A stretch of 16,857 bases of DNA, from contig SSTB01000126.1 of NCBI GenBank assembly GCA_009469665.1, forward strand, positions 1 through 16,857. The letters run 5' to 3'. Source of the DNA: Azonexaceae bacterium (GTDB lineage Bacteria > Pseudomonadota > Gammaproteobacteria > Burkholderiales > Rhodocyclaceae). The translations under genes and the position numbers were made by a program. Below the pieces are notes generated by a model. The model was not told the origin of the DNA. It was given only the letters and a program-made list of their open reading frames with translations, and searched no databases. Position 1 is the stretch's first letter. Every line of letters starts with the position of its first letter. Below are positions 15,455-16,857 of this stretch, piece after piece.

Positions 15455-16605
15455 ACTGGCTGCTCCCCGAATACCTCGCCGACGCCCTGCCTGCCGAGGC
15501 CCTGGCTCTGGAGTCCGCTCGCCGGCGTCTGCTCGACCACTTCCGTGGCCGTGGCTACCAGTTGGTCATGCCCCCCACCCTGGAGTACCTGGAATCCCTG
15601 CTCACCGGGGCGGGGCAGGATCTGAAACTCAAGACCTTCAAACTGGTGGACCAGCTTTCGGGTCGCACCCTGGGCGTCCGGGCCGACATCACGCCCCAAG
15701 TCGCCCGTATCGACGCCCACCTGCTCAACCACGCCGGCGTGACGCGGCTGTGTTACTGCGGCAGCGTCGTGCATACCCTGCCGGCGAGCGTGGTGGCCAG
15801 TCGCGAGCCCTTCCAGGTGGGCGCCGAACTCTACGGCTATGCGGGAATCGCCGCCGATCTGGAAATCGTTCGCCTCATGGCGTCGGCCCTGGACGGTATT
15901 GGCGTCCCCGCTGCGCGCATCGACTTGGGACACGTGGGAATTTTCCGCGCCCTGGCCGAAGCCGCCGGGCTAGCCCCCGAGGCGGAGGACACCCTGCTCG
16001 GCCTGTTGCAGAAAAAGGACGTCCCCGGCCTCGAAGAAGCCTGCGCCGGCTTGGCGGACCCCCACCGCAGTGCCTTCCTGCGCCTGCCCGAACTTTACGG
16101 TGGTACGGATACCCTTGCTCGGGCGGCAGCCCAGTTGCCCGCCGTCCCCGCCATCGCGTCCGCCCTGGCGGCCCTGAGCCACCTGGTGCAAGGGGCTCCG
16201 GAACTGGCTTTTTCGATGGATCTCGCAGACCTGCGCGGCTATCACTATCACAACGGCGTCGTCTTCGCCGCCTACGGCAAGGGTTACCCCGCGGCGCTCG
16301 CCCAGGGCGGACGTTACGACGGTGCTGGACGGGCCTTCGGACGTGCCCGGCCGGCCACCGGCTTTTCCCTCGACCTGCGCGAAGTCGTCCGGCTCGCGCC
16401 CCAGGCTGCCGGACCGGGGGCCGTTCTCGCGCCACACGGTGAGGGAGACGGGGAACTGGCACGGGCAGTGGCTGCCCTGCGTGCCCAGGGCGAAGCGGTG
16501 GTCGAATTGCTCCCCGGCGAAATCGCCTGCGAAGCGCCGCGTTGTGACCGCAAACTGGTCCGCGTCGGTGGCGCCTGGATCATTGAAGCAATTAACGAGG
16601 ATTAA
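15451..16605 (+). CDS. hisZ: ATP phosphoribosyltransferase regulatory subunit HisZ
   Basis: HisZ is a catalytically inactive HisRS paralogue that binds the short form of HisG and is required for the first step of histidine synthesis and its feedback control. The 384 residues begin [17 protein letters not shown]. They keep the class II fold signatures [12 protein letters not shown] (76-87), [11 protein letters not shown] (101-111) and [12 protein letters not shown] (286-297). The histidine-specific RGLDYY motif of true HisRS is replaced by RGYHYHNG (262-269), and there is no C-terminal anticodon-binding domain. The ATG overlaps the DUF2065 stop and has no SD, so translation probably depends on coupling. 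The location before purA is usual in betaproteobacteria. Confidence 0.95.
   Translation: MNWLLPEYLADALPAEALALESARRRLLDHFRGRGYQLVMPPTLEYLESLLTGAGQDLKLKTFKLVDQLSGRTLGVRADITPQVARIDAHLLNHAGVTRLCYCGSVVHTLPASVVASREPFQVGAELYGYAGIAADLEIVRLMASALDGIGVPAARIDLGHVGIFRALAEAAGLAPEAEDTLLGLLQKKDVPGLEEACAGLADPHRSAFLRLPELYGGTDTLARAAAQLPAVPAIASALAALSHLVQGAPELAFSMDLADLRGYHYHNGVVFAAYGKGYPAALAQGGRYDGAGRAFGRARPATGFSLDLREVVRLAPQAAGPGAVLAPHGEGDGELARAVAALRAQGEAVVELLPGEIACEAPRCDRKLVRVGGAWIIEAINED

Positions 16606-16857
<252 letters not shown>

Overview
This is a GC-rich, densely packed chromosomal window of mostly conserved housekeeping genes, all on the + strand. The gene order (rlmN-pilF-rodZ-like-ispG-hisS-yfgM-bamB-der-hfq-hflX-hflK-hflC-DUF2065-hisZ-purA) and the protein sequences point to a betaproteobacterium. 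A Rhodocyclales-like member (Azoarcus/Thauera/Dechloromonas relatives) is my best guess, inferred from protein texture and not from a database search. I see no mobile element, CRISPR array, tRNA, rRNA or defence cassette.

Region 1 (1-2345) is the end of a TRAP transporter operon: the tail of the periplasmic solute-binding protein DctP, the small permease DctQ with an unusual charged C-terminal tail, and the large permease DctM. A perfect hairpin separates dctP from dctQ, and a strong intrinsic terminator closes the operon. Region 2 (2346-2961) holds ndk with its probable own promoter, followed by a striking ~113-nt imperfect inverted repeat that fills most of the ndk-rlmN gap.

Region 3 (2976-10165) is one tightly coupled run. 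It contains rlmN (23S rRNA/tRNA methylation), pilF/pilW (type IV pilus TPR protein, TTG start), a RodZ-like cytoskeletal membrane protein, ispG (isoprenoid synthesis), hisS, a YfgM-like membrane TPR protein and the BAM-complex lipoprotein bamB. Many junctions are 4-base stop/start overlaps (ATGA, GTGA, TTGA), which suggests translational coupling.

Region 4 (10174-15454) holds der (ribosome-assembly GTPase), hfq (RNA chaperone), hflX (ribosome-associated GTPase), hflK and hflC (SPFH partners that modulate FtsH) and a DUF2065 membrane mini-protein. Region 5 (15451-16857) has hisZ, the HisRS-like regulatory subunit of ATP phosphoribosyltransferase, and the first 82 codons of purA.

I found no convincing undescribed multi-gene system. 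The observations worth checking are small: the long inverted repeat after ndk, a 9-codon minicistron and palindrome before der, a 23-codon ORF that exactly bridges der and hfq, an inverted repeat over the ndk -35 region, an A6G8 tract in hflK, a PilF that appears to lack a lipobox, and the DctQ tail.
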